DNA of 64,000 nt from Geodermatophilus normandii (GCF_003182485.1 NZ_QGTX01000001.1:4364001-4428000), one strand, 5' to 3'; shown: positions 14,965-22,439, counted from the first letter of the stretch. Notes: generated by a model not told the origin, from the sequence alone. A program made the numbers and translations.

Positions 14965-15836
14965 CCCTCCGGCTCGGGCGGGATGAGCTCGATGTCCTGG
15001 TCGTCGGCCTCGACGCCGGCCGCGAGTGCCGTGCAGGGCGGATCGAGGTCCGCCGGACACCGCACGAGACCGGTCAACTGGAGGAACGCCGGCTCCGGTC
15101 CCGGCGCCGGTTCCGCCGGCTCGTCAGCGGCCGGGGCGTCGTGGTGGACGGCGACGACGCACACGTCCCGATCGTTCGGGTCCGTGTTGTCGGAGGTGAA
15201 GACGAACCCCTCGCACGGCGGGTCCCCTCTCTCCGAGCACCCGTCCCCGCCCACGGTGAAGGCCCCACCGGTGACCACCGCAGCACCGACCTCGATCTGG
15301 ACGCCGGGCGGGAGCTGGCTACCCAGGTAGCTCACGATCACGCACTGGTCCGGCGTGCCCTCCCCCTCGACGGGGCCACCGATCGGCAGTCCCACCGCAT
15401 CGACCTCCGGCTCCTCCTCCGCCGGTGGCTCCGGGGCCTCCGGACCCGGTTGCTCCGGCGGAGGCGCCGGCGCACCCGGCTCGGCCGGGGGCTCGACCGG
15501 AGGAGCCGGGACCGGTGCTGAGGGGGCCGGAGCCGGTGCCGGAGGCGCCGGCGAGTCCGGCCCGGTCGGCGACTGCGGGGAGTGCGGAGCCGCAGGACCC
15601 GGTCCGGTCGGCGACTCACCGGGTGTCCCGTGCTCCGGGGTGTCCGGGTCGGCCGAGGGCTCGGGCGACGGCGGGAGGGGATCGGCCGGCACCGGCGCGG
15701 GTGCCGGAGCCGACGCGGACGACGTCGTCGCGGCCGGAGCGGCACCCGGGTCGCCGTCGTTCCCACCACCGCACCCGGCGACGACGACCAGCGCCACCAC
15801 GGCTCCCCACACCGTCCTCGGCCGCGACGTCGTCAT
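14961..15836 (-). CDS. Proline-rich lipoprotein
   Basis: The 291-residue protein has a lipoprotein signal peptide (AVVALVVVAGCGGG; lipobox Cys at residue 22), a ~110-residue Pro/Ala/Ser linker typical of a cell-wall-spanning spacer, and a C-terminal globular part with six cysteines (DQCVIVSYLG, GDGCSERGDPPCEGFVF, VCVVAVHHD, VRCPADLDPPCTAL), probably disulfide-bonded outside the cell. No family is recognised. It lies 4 bp after a small ORF and is coupled by ATGA to the membrane protein gene downstream, suggesting a lipoprotein-membrane protein pair. Low-complexity DNA in the linker makes length variation likely between strains. Confidence 0.8.
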   Translation of the reverse strand: MTTSRPRTVWGAVVALVVVAGCGGGNDGDPGAAPAATTSSASAPAPAPVPADPLPPSPEPSADPDTPEHGTPGESPTGPGPAAPHSPQSPTGPDSPAPPAPAPAPSAPVPAPPVEPPAEPGAPAPPPEQPGPEAPEPPAEEEPEVDAVGLPIGGPVEGEGTPDQCVIVSYLGSQLPPGVQIEVGAAVVTGGAFTVGGDGCSERGDPPCEGFVFTSDNTDPNDRDVCVVAVHHDAPAADEPAEPAPGPEPAFLQLTGLVRCPADLDPPCTALAAGVEADDQDIELIPPEPEG

Positions 15837-15840
15837 GCGA

Positions 15841-16074
15841 TCACCCCGGCCGTGGCCGCCACACCCGGGGCCCCCGATCGACCAGCACGACGCGCCCGGC
15901 GCGGGTCGGCGCCCCCGCCGTCACGACGGACCCGTGCAGCGGCACCGAGCCCGTCCACCCGACCTCCCCCGGACCGGGTCCGTCCGTCGGCTCCACCGAC
16001 AGCGCGTCGTCAGCGGCGACGTCGCCGATCCCCTGCCGCGGCGCGGGAACGGCCACGCGGGAGGTCTGCGTCAC
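15841..16074 (-). CDS. Small hypothetical protein
   Basis: A 77-residue ORF from GTG 16074 ends 4 bp before the ATG of the proline-rich lipoprotein gene. The C-terminal half (SVPLHGSVVTAGAPTRAGRV, then VLVDRGPRVWRP) looks like a small beta-barrel (OB/NfeD-like pattern), but no family can be assigned. The ribosome-binding site is weak. If transcription starts close to the start codon, as the promoter geometry suggests, it could be translated from a leaderless message. Its position at the head of the lipoprotein-membrane protein operon and directly behind the direct-repeat promoter argues that it is real. Confidence 0.45.
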   Translation of the reverse strand: MTQTSRVAVPAPRQGIGDVAADDALSVEPTDGPGPGEVGWTGSVPLHGSVVTAGAPTRAGRVVLVDRGPRVWRPRPG

Positions 16075-16096
16075 GGTCGAGGTGTAACAGCGGAGG

Positions 16097-16113
16097 CGTC
16101 ACCGCGACGTCAC
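16097..16113 (-). promoter_or_regulatory. 11-bp-period direct-repeat promoter, copy 5
   Basis: On the minus strand GTGACG occupies 16113-16108 and 16102-16097, 11 bp apart, 22 nt before the GTG of the small ORF that heads the lipoprotein operon. The downstream hexamer is less clear than in the other copies (TGTTACAC 8-9 nt downstream). Confidence 0.5.
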
Positions 16114-16251
16114 CACCGCCGCCGGGTCCGGCGACCTGCCCGCGCCGACCGCCTGCTGCACCGCCGTGGCCCCGCGGTCGGGGCGCGGGACCCGGACAGC
16201 GCTGCGCCGGACCCGGTCCACGGACGCCCCCGGTGGCCGGGGCCGCCGGAG

Positions 16252-16797
16252 TCACGTCGGCTCAGGCCGCGACGGGACGGGCGCGCGATGCGCGGCGGGT
16301 GGCTGGGTCGGGGCCCTGCCATCCCGGGGCTCGGCGAAGGCCAGCCACACGAAGCACAGTCCGACGAGGAACACGCCTCCCGTCACCATGCCGGCGAGCT
16401 GCAGGGGCGTGAGCGCGAACGTGTCCTGTGGCGCGAACGCCACCGCGCCCATGGCCGCGTAGAGCACCGGGTCCACACCGCGCAGGATCCTGCTCGACAG
16501 CGCATCGGACCTCGTCGAGCGCCGCACGAAGGACACTGCTTCGGCCAGCCCGATCAGACCGGCTGCCAGGAAGGTGGCCCGCCAGATGAGGCCGTCCGGC
16601 GTTCCGTCCGCGAGCACGGAGGCCAGGCTCGCCGTCCCGGGCAGGAGGAAGTGCAGTGCGGTGTGCAGGTTCGCGCGGTGCCGACGCGGGTCGGTGCGCC
16701 AGTGGTCGGGGACCAACTGCAGCGCGGTGAACCACAGCCCGAGCAGGGTGAAGCTGACTCCGGCCAGCGCTTGGTAGAAGCTGATCTCCGGATCCAC
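16252..16797 (-). CDS. Membrane protein of unknown function
   Basis: The ~181-residue protein has four or five hydrophobic segments: ISFYQALAGVSFTLLGLWFT at the N-terminus, ALHFLLPGTASLASVLADG, IWRATFLAAGLIGLAEAVSF, VLYAAMGAVAFAP and LAGMVTGGVFLVGLCFVWLA, with a Pro-rich cytoplasmic tail. No family is recognised. GTG 16797 is preferred over ATG 16812 because AGAGGAAG lies 5-6 nt upstream of the GTG while the ATG has no site. Promoter copy 6 of the 11-bp repeats lies ~120 bp upstream, placing it in the same putative regulon as the proteases. Confidence 0.7.
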   Translation of the reverse strand: MDPEISFYQALAGVSFTLLGLWFTALQLVPDHWRTDPRRHRANLHTALHFLLPGTASLASVLADGTPDGLIWRATFLAAGLIGLAEAVSFVRRSTRSDALSSRILRGVDPVLYAAMGAVAFAPQDTFALTPLQLAGMVTGGVFLVGLCFVWLAFAEPRDGRAPTQPPAAHRAPVPSRPEPT

Positions 16798-16914
16798 GGC
16801 GCTTCCTCTCATCCGGCGGCCCTGCAGTGCAGGTCACCACGTACGCCTCGCGTCGACCGCGCTCGGGCACCCCGGTCGTCGGACGGTCCTCCACGCGCTC
16901 ACCGCGCTGGGACG

Positions 16915-16957
16915 ATCGTCGGCACTCCGCGTCACGGTGGCGTCACCGCTCCGCTAC
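16915..16957 (-). promoter_or_regulatory. 11-bp-period direct-repeat promoter, copy 6
   Basis: On the minus strand GTAGCG (degenerate), GTGACG and GTGACG occupy 16957-16952, 16946-16941 and 16935-16930, 11 bp apart. After 9 nt comes GACGAT (16920-16915). The membrane protein GTG is at 16797. Sequence around the two exact copies (GTCACGGTGGCGTCACCG) is identical to that in copy 3. Confidence 0.6.
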
Positions 16958-17006
16958 GCCCCCGTCCCGCGCCGCGAGTCGGACCTGACGTCGTGGGGGG
17001 CTTCGC

Positions 17007-17354
17007 TCAAGCGGTGTCGACGTCGGGCGACTCGACCTGACCCGCCGCCGGCCGCTCGCCCATCAACTCGTCGATGATCCGGCCGAGCCGCTCGTCGCCC
17101 GGATCACCGGGCGGCGGCGTCGACAGCGGGATGCGGTAGGCGCGGTAGCTGTCCTCGAGCGCCTCGTTGAGCGCCTGGGCGAGGACGTCCTGCTGGAAGG
17201 TGTCCAACGGCACCAGTCCCTGCAGGTAGCCGTCGAGGTCGAAGGCGTCGCCGGTGCCACCGAGGGCGAGGTAGCGCAACCACAGGTCCTGCACGGTCAG
17301 CTCCGCGCGGACCCGGGCGGCGTCCATGCGCCCGTGGCGCTCGTCGCAGGTCAT
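17007..17354 (-). CDS. Small conserved actinobacterial protein near GAF-ANTAR genes
   Basis: The 115-residue ORF contains a compact block, LTVQDLWLRYLALGGTGDAF, DLDGYLQGLVPLDTFQQDVLAQALNEALED, predicted helical, then a Pro/acidic tail. A second protein with the same layout (LHDLWCEYLNLGG ... LVLSTAADEAL) is encoded at 19213-19494 on the other side of the two regulators, so a small family is present here. Function unknown. The start is uncertain: ATG 17354 gives 115 residues, ATG 17327 gives 106. It lies 13 bp downstream of the first GAF-ANTAR gene and is probably the last gene of that operon. Confidence 0.7.
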   Translation of the reverse strand: MTCDERHGRMDAARVRAELTVQDLWLRYLALGGTGDAFDLDGYLQGLVPLDTFQQDVLAQALNEALEDSYRAYRIPLSTPPPGDPGDERLGRIIDELMGERPAAGQVESPDVDTA

Positions 17355-17367
17355 GGTCGACGAGCGG

Positions 17368-18144
17368 TCAGGCGTCGCCGCGAGAGGCGTTGCGCGCGGC
17401 GACGGCGGTGACGAGGGCGCGGGCCACGTCCAGCACGGGGCGCTCGGCCTGACGTGCAGCGGCGGCCAGGCCGGCGAAGGCCTCCTCCTCCCCGGGAGCG
17501 CCCCGGGCGAGCAGCACGCCGGTGGCCCGGGCGATCGCGTCGCGGCTGGCCAGGGCCTCGGTCAGCTGCCGGCTGAGCCGGCGGGCCTCGGCCAGGCTCT
17601 GGGTGTTGGCCAGCAGGATCGCCGCCTGCCCGGCGAGCAGGCGCATGACCTGCTCGTCGTGCGGGCCGTAGTTCACCGGGCGCTCGCAGTAGACCTTCAT
17701 CGCGCCGATCGACTCCTCGCCCACCACCAGGGGTGCGCTGAGCACCGAGCGCACGCCGAGCGCGCTCGCGGCCTCGCTCCACCGCGGCCAGCGGCCGTCG
17801 GTGAGGGTGTCGTCGATCCGCACCAGTTCCCGGGTCCGCCAGGCGGTCAGGCAGGGCCCCTCGTCCAGCTCGTACTGCAGGGCGTCGGCCCGCTCCACGG
17901 TGGCGTTGGACGCGGCGCGGGAGCGCTTGCCGTACTCGTCGACGACGGTGACCGCGGCACCCAGCGTGCCGGCGGTGGTGGTCGCGGCCAGCGTGGTGAC
18001 CAGCTCGAGGGCGGTGTCGACGGTCTCCCGGGAGAGCACCAGCCCGGCCATCTGGCTCAGCGCCGCGCCCAGGTCCACCGGCGGGGCGAGGCCCGCGGAG
18101 TCGGTCGCGGCCGGTGCCGGGTCCTCGGCAGCGGGGTCGGTCAT
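17368..18144 (-). CDS. GAF and ANTAR domain regulator (second of a coupled pair)
   Basis: The 258-residue protein has a GAF domain (about residues 25-175; ALQYELDEGPCLTAWRTREL, then RWPRWSEAASALGVRSVLSA) and a C-terminal ANTAR-like three-helix region (LTEALASRDAIARATGVLLA, then FAGLAAAARQAERPVLDVAR). ANTAR domains bind hairpins in nascent RNA to prevent termination, usually on a GAF- or REC-sensed cue. Several positions normally conserved in ANTAR (the A-x-G-x-L-M pattern) are present, but the second half is diverged, so RNA binding is less certain than in its partner. ATG 18144 overlaps the partner's TGA (ATGA). Confidence 0.85.
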   Translation of the reverse strand: MTDPAAEDPAPAATDSAGLAPPVDLGAALSQMAGLVLSRETVDTALELVTTLAATTTAGTLGAAVTVVDEYGKRSRAASNATVERADALQYELDEGPCLTAWRTRELVRIDDTLTDGRWPRWSEAASALGVRSVLSAPLVVGEESIGAMKVYCERPVNYGPHDEQVMRLLAGQAAILLANTQSLAEARRLSRQLTEALASRDAIARATGVLLARGAPGEEEAFAGLAAAARQAERPVLDVARALVTAVAARNASRGDA

Positions 18145-18989
18145 CCGTACTCACCTCCAGCGGAGTCGCGCTCGGCCGGGGCGGTCCTCGCCGGCCGGCG
18201 CTTGGGGGGTGCAGAGGGCGGTTCGCCGGTGAGCCGGGACGTGCGGCCGCCACCGCGTGCCGGCACGGCCTGGAGTTCCCCGGTGTGCACCAGCTGGTCG
18301 GCGATGTGGCGGACCTTGCGGTTCGCGTGCACGGACACCCGGGTCAGCAGCTGGAACGCCTGGTCGGGCGTGAGCCCGAACCGCTCGATCAGCACGCCCT
18401 TGGCCTGGTCGATCGTCGCCCGGGACTCCAGGGCGGCCTGCAGGTCGTCGGCCTTGGTGTGGGCGGACCGGTAGGCGTGCAGGTTGCCGACGGCCACCGC
18501 GGCGTACGGGCCGAAGCGGGTGGCTGCCGCCCAGGCGTCGGCGTCGAAGGCGGAAGGCTGTCGGGCGTAGACGTTGAGCGCGCCGGAGACCTGCTCGTCG
18601 ACGGCGATCAGCAGCGGGACGGACAGCGAGCTGAGGACGCCGCGCTCGGCCGCCCGGGGCACGTAGTCCGGCCAGCGGCGGTCGGTGCGGGTGTCGGCGA
18701 TCTCGACCACCTCACCGGTGCGGGCGGCGTGCAGGCACGGCCCGTGGTCGCGCTCGTACTGCGCCTCGTCGGCGTCGACGGCGAGTCGGCCGGTGGAGAC
18801 CACGGTGGTGGGTCTGTCCCTGACGAGCAGCGACACCGAGGTCTCGGTGTCGCCGGGCACGACCGTCTTGGCCAGGTCGGCCACGGTCTGCAGCAGGTCC
18901 TCCATGGACAGGTCCCGCAGGGACAGCCGGCCCAGGTGCTCGAGCGCCTCGGCGGCCTGCACGGGCTGGGGGTCCTGGCTGCTGGCCAC
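18141..18989 (-). CDS. GAF and ANTAR domain regulator (first of a coupled pair)
   Basis: The 282-residue protein has a GAF domain (about residues 15-170; AQYERDHGPCLHAARTGEVV, RWPDYVPRAAERGVLSSLSV) and a well-conserved ANTAR domain (about 185-240; LQAALESRATIDQAKGVLIE, then RFGLTPDQAFQLLTRVSVHA), followed by a basic Pro/Arg tail. It should be an RNA-binding antiterminator responding to a GAF-sensed signal. GTG 18989 follows GGAGG with a 7-nt gap; longer frames read into non-coding DNA. The pair shares GAF layout, so both probably arose by duplication and may heterodimerise. Target RNA hairpins are not obvious nearby. Confidence 0.88.
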   Translation of the reverse strand: MASSQDPQPVQAAEALEHLGRLSLRDLSMEDLLQTVADLAKTVVPGDTETSVSLLVRDRPTTVVSTGRLAVDADEAQYERDHGPCLHAARTGEVVEIADTRTDRRWPDYVPRAAERGVLSSLSVPLLIAVDEQVSGALNVYARQPSAFDADAWAAATRFGPYAAVAVGNLHAYRSAHTKADDLQAALESRATIDQAKGVLIERFGLTPDQAFQLLTRVSVHANRKVRHIADQLVHTGELQAVPARGGGRTSRLTGEPPSAPPKRRPARTAPAERDSAGGEYG

Positions 18990-19212
18990 GGCACGGCCTC
19001 CGGTCTGGTGCACCGGGGCGGATGACCTCGGCAACGGAGCCCGATCTGGAGTCCGTGCGTGCGCGGTACGCCGCTGGTGGACGTACGGGCGGGGTTCGCC
19101 CCGCACTCCCACCGAGCCTACGCGGATCCGCCCGGACCCGGGGGCCGACCGGCACGGGCTCGACGGGACCGAGTGCGCTCTCCGGCCCGGCATCGGACCG
19201 GATACGGCGTAG

Positions 19213-19494
19213 GGTGAGACCACCTCCACCGCGGAGGCGTCGTACGACACCGAGGTTGTCACCGTCCCCACAGACACGCTCGTCCTGGCCTGCCGCCTCA
19301 GCGGCCTCTCCCTCCACGACCTGTGGTGCGAGTACCTCAACCTCGGCGGGAACCGCTCCGAGACGCAGTTGGCGGCCCGCATGACACTCGGGTACGAGTG
19401 GCCGGCCTTCGACGACCTGGTGCTGTCGACCGCTGCTGACGAGGCGCTCGTCGACGGCGGCCTGCCGCCACTCGTCCGCTCCTCCGCTGTCTGA
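19213..19494 (+). CDS. Small protein related to the 17007-17354 protein; no canonical start codon
   Basis: The frame is open from a TAG at 19210 to TGA at 19492 and reads LVLACRLSGLSLHDLWCEYL, NLGGNRSETQLAARMTLGYE, WPAFDDLVLSTAADEALVDG. Spacing and motif order (DLW-x2-YL-x-LGG ... A-DEAL) match the protein at 17007-17354, so the coding frame is credible. No ATG, GTG or TTG precedes the conserved block in frame; the first is ATG at 19381, inside it. It is therefore either started at a non-canonical codon (CTG or GTC), 5'-truncated or frameshifted. A CCTCC-ACCGC-GGAGG hairpin sits just after 19220. Confidence 0.5.
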   Translation, partial: GETTSTAEASYDTEVVTVPTDTLVLACRLSGLSLHDLWCEYLNLGGNRSETQLAARMTLGYEWPAFDDLVLSTAADEALVDGGLPPLVRSSAV

Positions 19495-20533
19495 GTCATC
19501 GGCTCAGACACCTCCGGGACACCCGTGACGACGAGTGCCCCGATCGCCCGGGACGGGTCCGCCGCCCTCCGACTCGCGGGCCTGAGCCCTCGCGGCTCGA
19601 CGCCCGCGCGTCGACACCCGGTCACCACCTGAGCCGCTCGTGCGGTGGTCCGGTCGGTCGAGGCCGGCCATCCGGCGGTTGCACCGCGGGTCCTGGCCGG
19701 CTGCCTGCGCCCCGTCCTGCGGACAGCGGACCCGCCCTGGCTGCTGCGCCGGACGACTGGGAAGCACCGGAGAGCGCCGTCGATGCTGGAGGACCGGTGC
19801 CGCGCCCCGTCACGGCTCACCGGCCGTCCCGAGATCCCCGGCCGCCGTCGCCGTGGCCGCAGCCGCGCCGAGGACGAGCGCCGCTCGCGGACCGCGCTGC
19901 GCGACCGCGCCGGGATCCGCGGAGGACCGACCAGGGCCGACAGCCACCCGTCCGCGGTGGCCACGGCCCGGGCTCCCGCCGAGCAGTTCCGGCTCCAGGC
20001 AGCCTCGGCAGGCGAGCCTCTGGGCGCCGACGTCAGCACGGGTTCCGATACCGCCGGAGCGCGGGATGCCCTCGTGCCCCCTCACGGCATGTCTCATGGC
20101 CGCCGTCCCCACCAGTCAGCGCACCTGGTTCCGGACCGCTCAGGCCATGCCTTCATGCACGCCCTGTGAGGCTCGGCCTCACCTGGAGAGGCCTACAGCG
20201 CTTCGCCCGCCACCTGGCGGCCATCGGGCCTGTCGTCCGCCCTGAGTCCGAGCAGAGGGAAGGTCATGCGACGTCGCCGGCCGACACGTCCGCTCCGCGA
20301 CTGCTGAACCACGGGTGTCCTCGAGTGGGCCGCTCTGGGACACAGGGCGGCTGCAGGGCAGGGACGGCCGTCACCTACTGCGGACGGTCCTGTTCGTTCC
20401 TAGGCGCTGCATCGAAGTCCGGGCGGAGAGCGCCGTTCCGATGTGCTCCACTGCGAATGCAAGAGCCACACACCCGAACGATGGGCGTCCACCTGCAGGC
20501 GTCGGGGACCGCCGCCAGCCAGCCCCTGGTGAC
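19495..20533. other. About 1 kb without a recognisable gene
   Basis: Overlapping open frames exist on both strands, but none shows a domain, a plausible start with a ribosome-binding site, or the steady third-position G/C pattern of the neighbouring genes. The stretch is less uniformly G+C-rich after ~20,090 than the DNA around it. It is most likely a decayed or acquired segment; nothing in it can be named. Confidence 0.45.
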
Positions 20534-20842
20534 TCACGCGTTCGCCGCCGTACGCATCTCGAAGTGCGTCACTTCGAAGCGCTCGACGTCCGCGATGACC
20601 GTGCCGCCTGCTTGGGCCGCATCAGCCCTGACCCGGCTGGCCGCCTCCTCGGACGCACGAAGAGCTACCTCGCTCTCCCACAGAGTCACGGTCAGCACCC
20701 TGCCGTTCTGACGGTCGACCATGCCGATGACGCCCGCACAGCCGTCCATCTGCAGCACCGTGGAGGCGAAGCCGGCCTGAGTCTGCTCATCGGCGTCGGG
20801 CCGATCCGCCGGACCTTCATAGGTGGACACTCGAGCGAACAT
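20534..20842 (-). CDS. Small antibiotic-biosynthesis-monooxygenase-like (ABM, dimeric alpha/beta barrel) protein
   Basis: The 102-residue protein (MFARVSTYEGPADRPDADEQ, then STVLQMDGCAGVIGMVDRQN, VLTVTLWESEVALRASEEAA) has the pattern of a ferredoxin-like dimeric alpha/beta-barrel: an initial beta-strand beginning MxARVSTYEG, a conserved W-ES element after a strand, and a terminal strand VERFEVTHFE. Such proteins bind small aromatics, haem or signal molecules; the role is unknown. ATG 20842 is chosen because GGGGGG lies 8-9 nt upstream; GTG 20866 is possible but has a site too close. It is an isolated gene. Confidence 0.7.
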   Translation of the reverse strand: MFARVSTYEGPADRPDADEQTQAGFASTVLQMDGCAGVIGMVDRQNGRVLTVTLWESEVALRASEEAASRVRADAAQAGGTVIADVERFEVTHFEMRTAANA

Positions 20843-20866
20843 CCGAACACCCCCCACGACGTGCAC

Positions 20867-21153
20867 CCTCCGGGACTGCCTGACTTTCCTCGCGCCATCG
20901 CGGTGGAGGCAAGGACCTCCGCCACCTCCCGCTGCGCATCCGCGAGTTCGCGGGCGAGCCGGTGCCCCGACCGGAGCGGCTGGTCAGCACCTGGCCGTCG
21001 TACCGGTCGCGTTGCCGACGCCGGGTCGAGTCGGCCGGGACCGTGGACGTCGTGCGACGGCCGCGACCAGCTGCACGACCACCGCCCGGCCGCACACCCC
21101 TGGTCTCCCGACCGGGAGTGCCCCACGCTGTATGCCTGCGGCGGGGAGGTGCG
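20867..21153. other. Gap without a supportable gene
   Basis: No complete coding frame with a start is visible. A rightward frame across ~20,925-21,000 reads LRIREFAGEPVPRPERLVST and could be a remnant of an older gene. The right end supplies GGGGAGGTGCG, the ribosome-binding site of the next gene. Confidence 0.35.
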
Positions 21154-21567
21154 ATGAGGACGAGCCGGCTGCTGCTGACCGGCGCCGCCGTCGGCACGAT
21201 CGTCGGCACGGCGCGCGCGGACCTGAACGCCACTCACGTGTTCAACCCCGACTGGCCCCCACACGCCCGTTTCCACGGCGCCGCCGGCTGGGGCACGGTC
21301 GCCGGTGCTCAGGTGCTCGCGCTGTGGCTGTTGTGGCGACCGGCGTCCTCCACCGCCGAGCTGGACCTGGCGACCAGGACCGCCGCGCTGCTCCCGGCGG
21401 TCGCGTGGGCGCCGTTCTTCGCCGCGCTCGCCACGCCCGGCACCGCGGTCGAGGACGAGCCCGGGCACCTGCCGCGGCTGGCCGGCGTGCCGCTCAACCT
21501 GGTCCCCGCGACCCTCGTACCGGCCGTGGCGGCCCTCGGCTACCTGCTGCACCGCCGCGGCCTGTAG
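21154..21567 (+). CDS. Small conserved membrane protein (NATHVFNPDWPPHARFH motif)
   Basis: The 137-residue protein has four hydrophobic helices: LLLTGAAVGTIVGTARADLN at the N-terminus, WGTVAGAQVLALWLLW, TAALLPAVAWAPFFAALATP and LVPATLVPAVAALGYLL. Between helices 1 and 2 is the striking motif LNATHVFNPDWPPHARFHGA, seen in a family of uncharacterised proteins in bacteria and fungi (I recall it as DUF6640, unverified). The conserved His/Arg/Asn cluster could bind a metal or substrate at the membrane face. ATG 21154 has GGGGAGG with 4-nt spacing. Confidence 0.75.
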   Translation: MRTSRLLLTGAAVGTIVGTARADLNATHVFNPDWPPHARFHGAAGWGTVAGAQVLALWLLWRPASSTAELDLATRTAALLPAVAWAPFFAALATPGTAVEDEPGHLPRLAGVPLNLVPATLVPAVAALGYLLHRRGL

Positions 21568-21729
21568 CCCACCCGCGCCGGAGAAGCCCACAGCCGGGCG
21601 GTCCGAGCCCCGCCGACCACTCCGACGGCTCCGCGGTGATGCGTTCCTTGGTGGACCGCTCAGGGACAGCTGTGCACACGACCCGACGCACACGACCCAA
21701 CTCGAGCGCGCGGCCAGGACTTGACGTCG

Positions 21730-21748
21730 CACTTGCATTTTGCAAGTG
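21730..21748 (+). promoter_or_regulatory. Perfect palindromic operator, probably for the HxlR regulator
   Basis: CACTTGCA-TTT-TGCAAGTG is a perfect 8-bp inverted repeat with a 3-bp centre, ending 8 nt before the VOC gene ATG and preceded by TTGACG (21721-21726), a likely -35. A DNA-binding protein here would block the promoter of the VOC-HxlR operon. HxlR as the binder is inferred from gene order. Confidence 0.7.
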
Positions 21749-21756
21749 TCGGCCGC

Positions 21757-22161
21757 ATGAGCCTCTTCATCACCTGCCCCGTCGAGAGCGTCGAGCGCGC
21801 GACCGCCTTCTACACCGCCCTCGGCTGGACCCTCAACGCCGAGATGTCCGATCACAACGTCTCGTGCTTCGCGATCGCGCCCGAGCAGTACGTCATGCTC
21901 GGCAGCCGCGAGATGTACGCGAGCGTCGGCGGCGTCGAGGAGTTGGTCGGTGGACCCCGTACGCCCTCGAAGGTCACGGTCTCGTTCGACCTGGGCAGCC
22001 GCGAGGCGGTCGACGAGCTCACCGAGCGCGCCGGCGCCGCCGGCGGGCGGATCGGTGACACCGACGACTACCCCTTCATGTACCAGCGCCAGTTCGACGA
22101 CCTCGACGGCTATCACTACTCGCCGTTCTGGATGAAGCCGGACGCCGATCCGACCGCGTGA
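21757..22161 (+). CDS. VOC family (glyoxalase/bleomycin-resistance-like) protein
   Basis: The 134-residue protein starts MSLFITCPVESVERATAFYT (the betaalpha strand-helix of a VOC module with ALGW), has NVSCFAIAPEQYVMLGSREM, VTVSFDLGSREAVDELTERA and ends QFDDLDGYHYSPFWMKPDA. The pattern (two paired betaalphabetabetabeta modules; D-DGYHYSPFWM motif) matches VOC proteins usually linked to HxlR regulators. ATG 21757 lies 8 nt after the operator and lacks a Shine-Dalgarno, so a leaderless transcript is likely. Metal or substrate ligands are not certain. Its stop overlaps the next gene's GTG. Confidence 0.85.
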   Translation: MSLFITCPVESVERATAFYTALGWTLNAEMSDHNVSCFAIAPEQYVMLGSREMYASVGGVEELVGGPRTPSKVTVSFDLGSREAVDELTERAGAAGGRIGDTDDYPFMYQRQFDDLDGYHYSPFWMKPDADPTA

Positions 22162-22439
22162 GCGACCTCGCCGCGGCCCTCGACATCGTCGGAGCACGGT
22201 GGGCACTGCTCATCGTGGAGCGGCTGCTCGACGGGCCGCAGCGCTACGGCGATCTGCAGCGCGACCTCGGAGTGCCGACGAACATGCTCGCGACCCGCCT
22301 GCGCGAGCTCGAAGCGGCCGGCGTACTGACCCGTCTGCCGCTCCGGCACAACACCCGGGCCTACGCGCTGACCGATCGCGGCCTTGCCTTGCGCGAGGCG
22401 ATCGTCGCGCTCGGACGCTGGGGCGCCGAGGAGGCCTGA
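22158..22439 (+). CDS. HxlR family transcriptional regulator
   Basis: The 93-residue protein is a compact winged helix-turn-helix: LDIVGARWALLIVERLLDGP, RYGDLQRDLGVPTNMLATRL, RELEAAGVLTRLPLRHNTRA, then YALTDRGLALREAIVALGRW. The GARWALLIVERLL/RYGDLQ/LATRLRELEAAGVL order is diagnostic for HxlR-type regulators. It lacks the usual N-terminal Cys-containing extension that serves as a redox or electrophile sensor in HypR/YodB-type members. GTG 22158 overlaps the VOC stop (GTGA), so regulator and enzyme are co-translated, and the palindrome at 21730-21748 is its probable autoregulatory site. Confidence 0.88.
   Translation: MSDLAAALDIVGARWALLIVERLLDGPQRYGDLQRDLGVPTNMLATRLRELEAAGVLTRLPLRHNTRAYALTDRGLALREAIVALGRWGAEEA

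Noticed and set aside
19640..20245. Several overlapping ORFs of 87-201 codons
   Set aside because: None has a recognisable domain or suitable start; composition does not support coding.
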